Shown: one piece after another, positions 5,248 through 5,488 of the stretch
Layout of the letters: the number at the start of each line of letters is the position of its first letter
How positions within the stretch are numbered: the stretch's first letter is position 1
Assembly: GCA_002369195.1 (NCBI GenBank)
Contig: DFEW01000058.1
Span: 52,682-58,169 of the forward strand
DNA: 5,488 nt
DNA from: Christensenella sp. UBA3792
GTDB lineage: Bacteria; Bacillota; Clostridia; Christensenellales; CAG-138
Direction: 5' to 3'
Notes under the pieces: generated by a model
What the model was told of the DNA's origin: nothing
Seen by the model: only the letters and a program-made list of their open reading frames with translations
The model's database searches: none
Program-made: the position numbers and the translations under genes

Positions 5248-5488
5248 ATGGCAAATCTGTCACTCAGGAACATCAAGAAGGTCTACGACAACAAGGTCAC
5301 GGCGGTCGATGATTTCAATCTGGAAATCAAAGACAAGGAATTCGTCGTGTTCGTCGGCCCGTCGGGCTGCGGCAAATCCACGACGCTCCGCATGGTCGCG
5401 GGGCTTGAGGAAATCACCGCAGGCGAGTTGTACATCGACGACAAGCTCGTGAACGACATCGCACCGAAGGATCGCGACATCGCGATGG
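5248..5488 (+). CDS. ugpC: sugar ABC transporter ATP-binding protein, UgpC/MsmK/MalK family (N-terminal part, cut by window edge)
   Basis: The first 80 residues of an ATPase subunit that powers carbohydrate ABC importers (CUT1 type) at the inner face of the membrane; full-length relatives have about 370 residues. Visible are the [12 protein letters not shown] start with the A-loop tyrosine at Tyr13, the Walker A motif GPSGCGKST (37-45), the [11 protein letters not shown] helix and APKDRDIAM leading towards the Q-loop, which lies beyond the edge. The start at 5248 is set by alignment with the family, whose members typically begin MA-x-LSL. Its ribosome binding site is weak. In-frame ATGs at 5215 (preceded by GAGG at 5201-5204) and 5107 exist but would add 11 or 47 residues of unfamiliar sequence. 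In Firmicutes one such ATPase often serves several sugar importers and is encoded away from them, so the substrate cannot be inferred here. Confidence 0.93.
   Translation, partial: MANLSLRNIKKVYDNKVTAVDDFNLEIKDKEFVVFVGPSGCGKSTTLRMVAGLEEITAGELYIDDKLVNDIAPKDRDIAM

Noticed and set aside
5094..5276. 60-codon minus-strand frame across the leader
   Set aside because: It reads backwards through the ATPase leader and into the ATPase start, has no ribosome binding site support and looks like translated repeat or leader sequence.

Overview
The window is G+C-rich, at around 60% by eye. It has strong AGGAGG-type ribosome binding sites, sigma-A-like promoters and tight gene packing. The genes (an SDR-type mannonate oxidoreductase, UxaC, a UgpC/MsmK-type sugar ABC ATPase) suggest a high-G+C Firmicute of the Clostridia type, probably an uncultured gut or rumen anaerobe. 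This placement is inference; no rRNA or other phylogenetic marker is present.

Positions 1-3905 hold the end of a plus-strand operon for sugar acids: the C-terminal part of 6-phosphogluconate dehydrogenase (gnd, entering from the left), an SDR oxidoreductase of the D-mannonate/fructuronate type, a LarA-family (DUF2088) protein, and glucuronate isomerase (uxaC). The junctions are a 10-nt gap, a 1-nt gap and a 4-nt ATGA overlap, so the four genes are very probably co-transcribed and partly translationally coupled. The operon ends in a compact hairpin at 3906-3931. That hairpin has an A-tract on one side and a T-tract on the other, so it can also terminate the convergent gene beyond it.

Positions 3942-4910 (minus strand) encode a short pyruvate-kinase-like protein of 322 residues. 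It has the catalytic barrel and a reduced B domain but no C-terminal regulatory domain. It has its own extended -10 promoter. A divergent intergenic region (4911-5247) follows, with a second promoter facing right, an operator-like imperfect palindrome inside that promoter, and a leader of about 200 nt with several nested complementary segments. The leader precedes the start of a sugar ABC-transporter ATPase (UgpC/MsmK/MalK family), which runs off the right edge.

The most interesting idea is metabolic. D-gluconate and D-mannonate are C2 epimers, and some LarA-family nickel-pincer enzymes are known to be D-gluconate 2-epimerases. The LarA homologue here keeps the catalytic His/His/Lys/His set and sits between genes that make D-mannonate (uxaC, SDR) and one that consumes 6-phosphogluconate (gnd). 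The operon therefore reads as a route from hexuronate to the pentose phosphate pathway: glucuronate -> fructuronate -> mannonate -> gluconate -> 6-phosphogluconate -> ribulose-5-phosphate + CO2. This would bypass mannonate dehydratase and the KDG kinase/aldolase steps. A gluconokinase and the LarB/C/E cofactor-synthesis proteins would have to be encoded outside the window.
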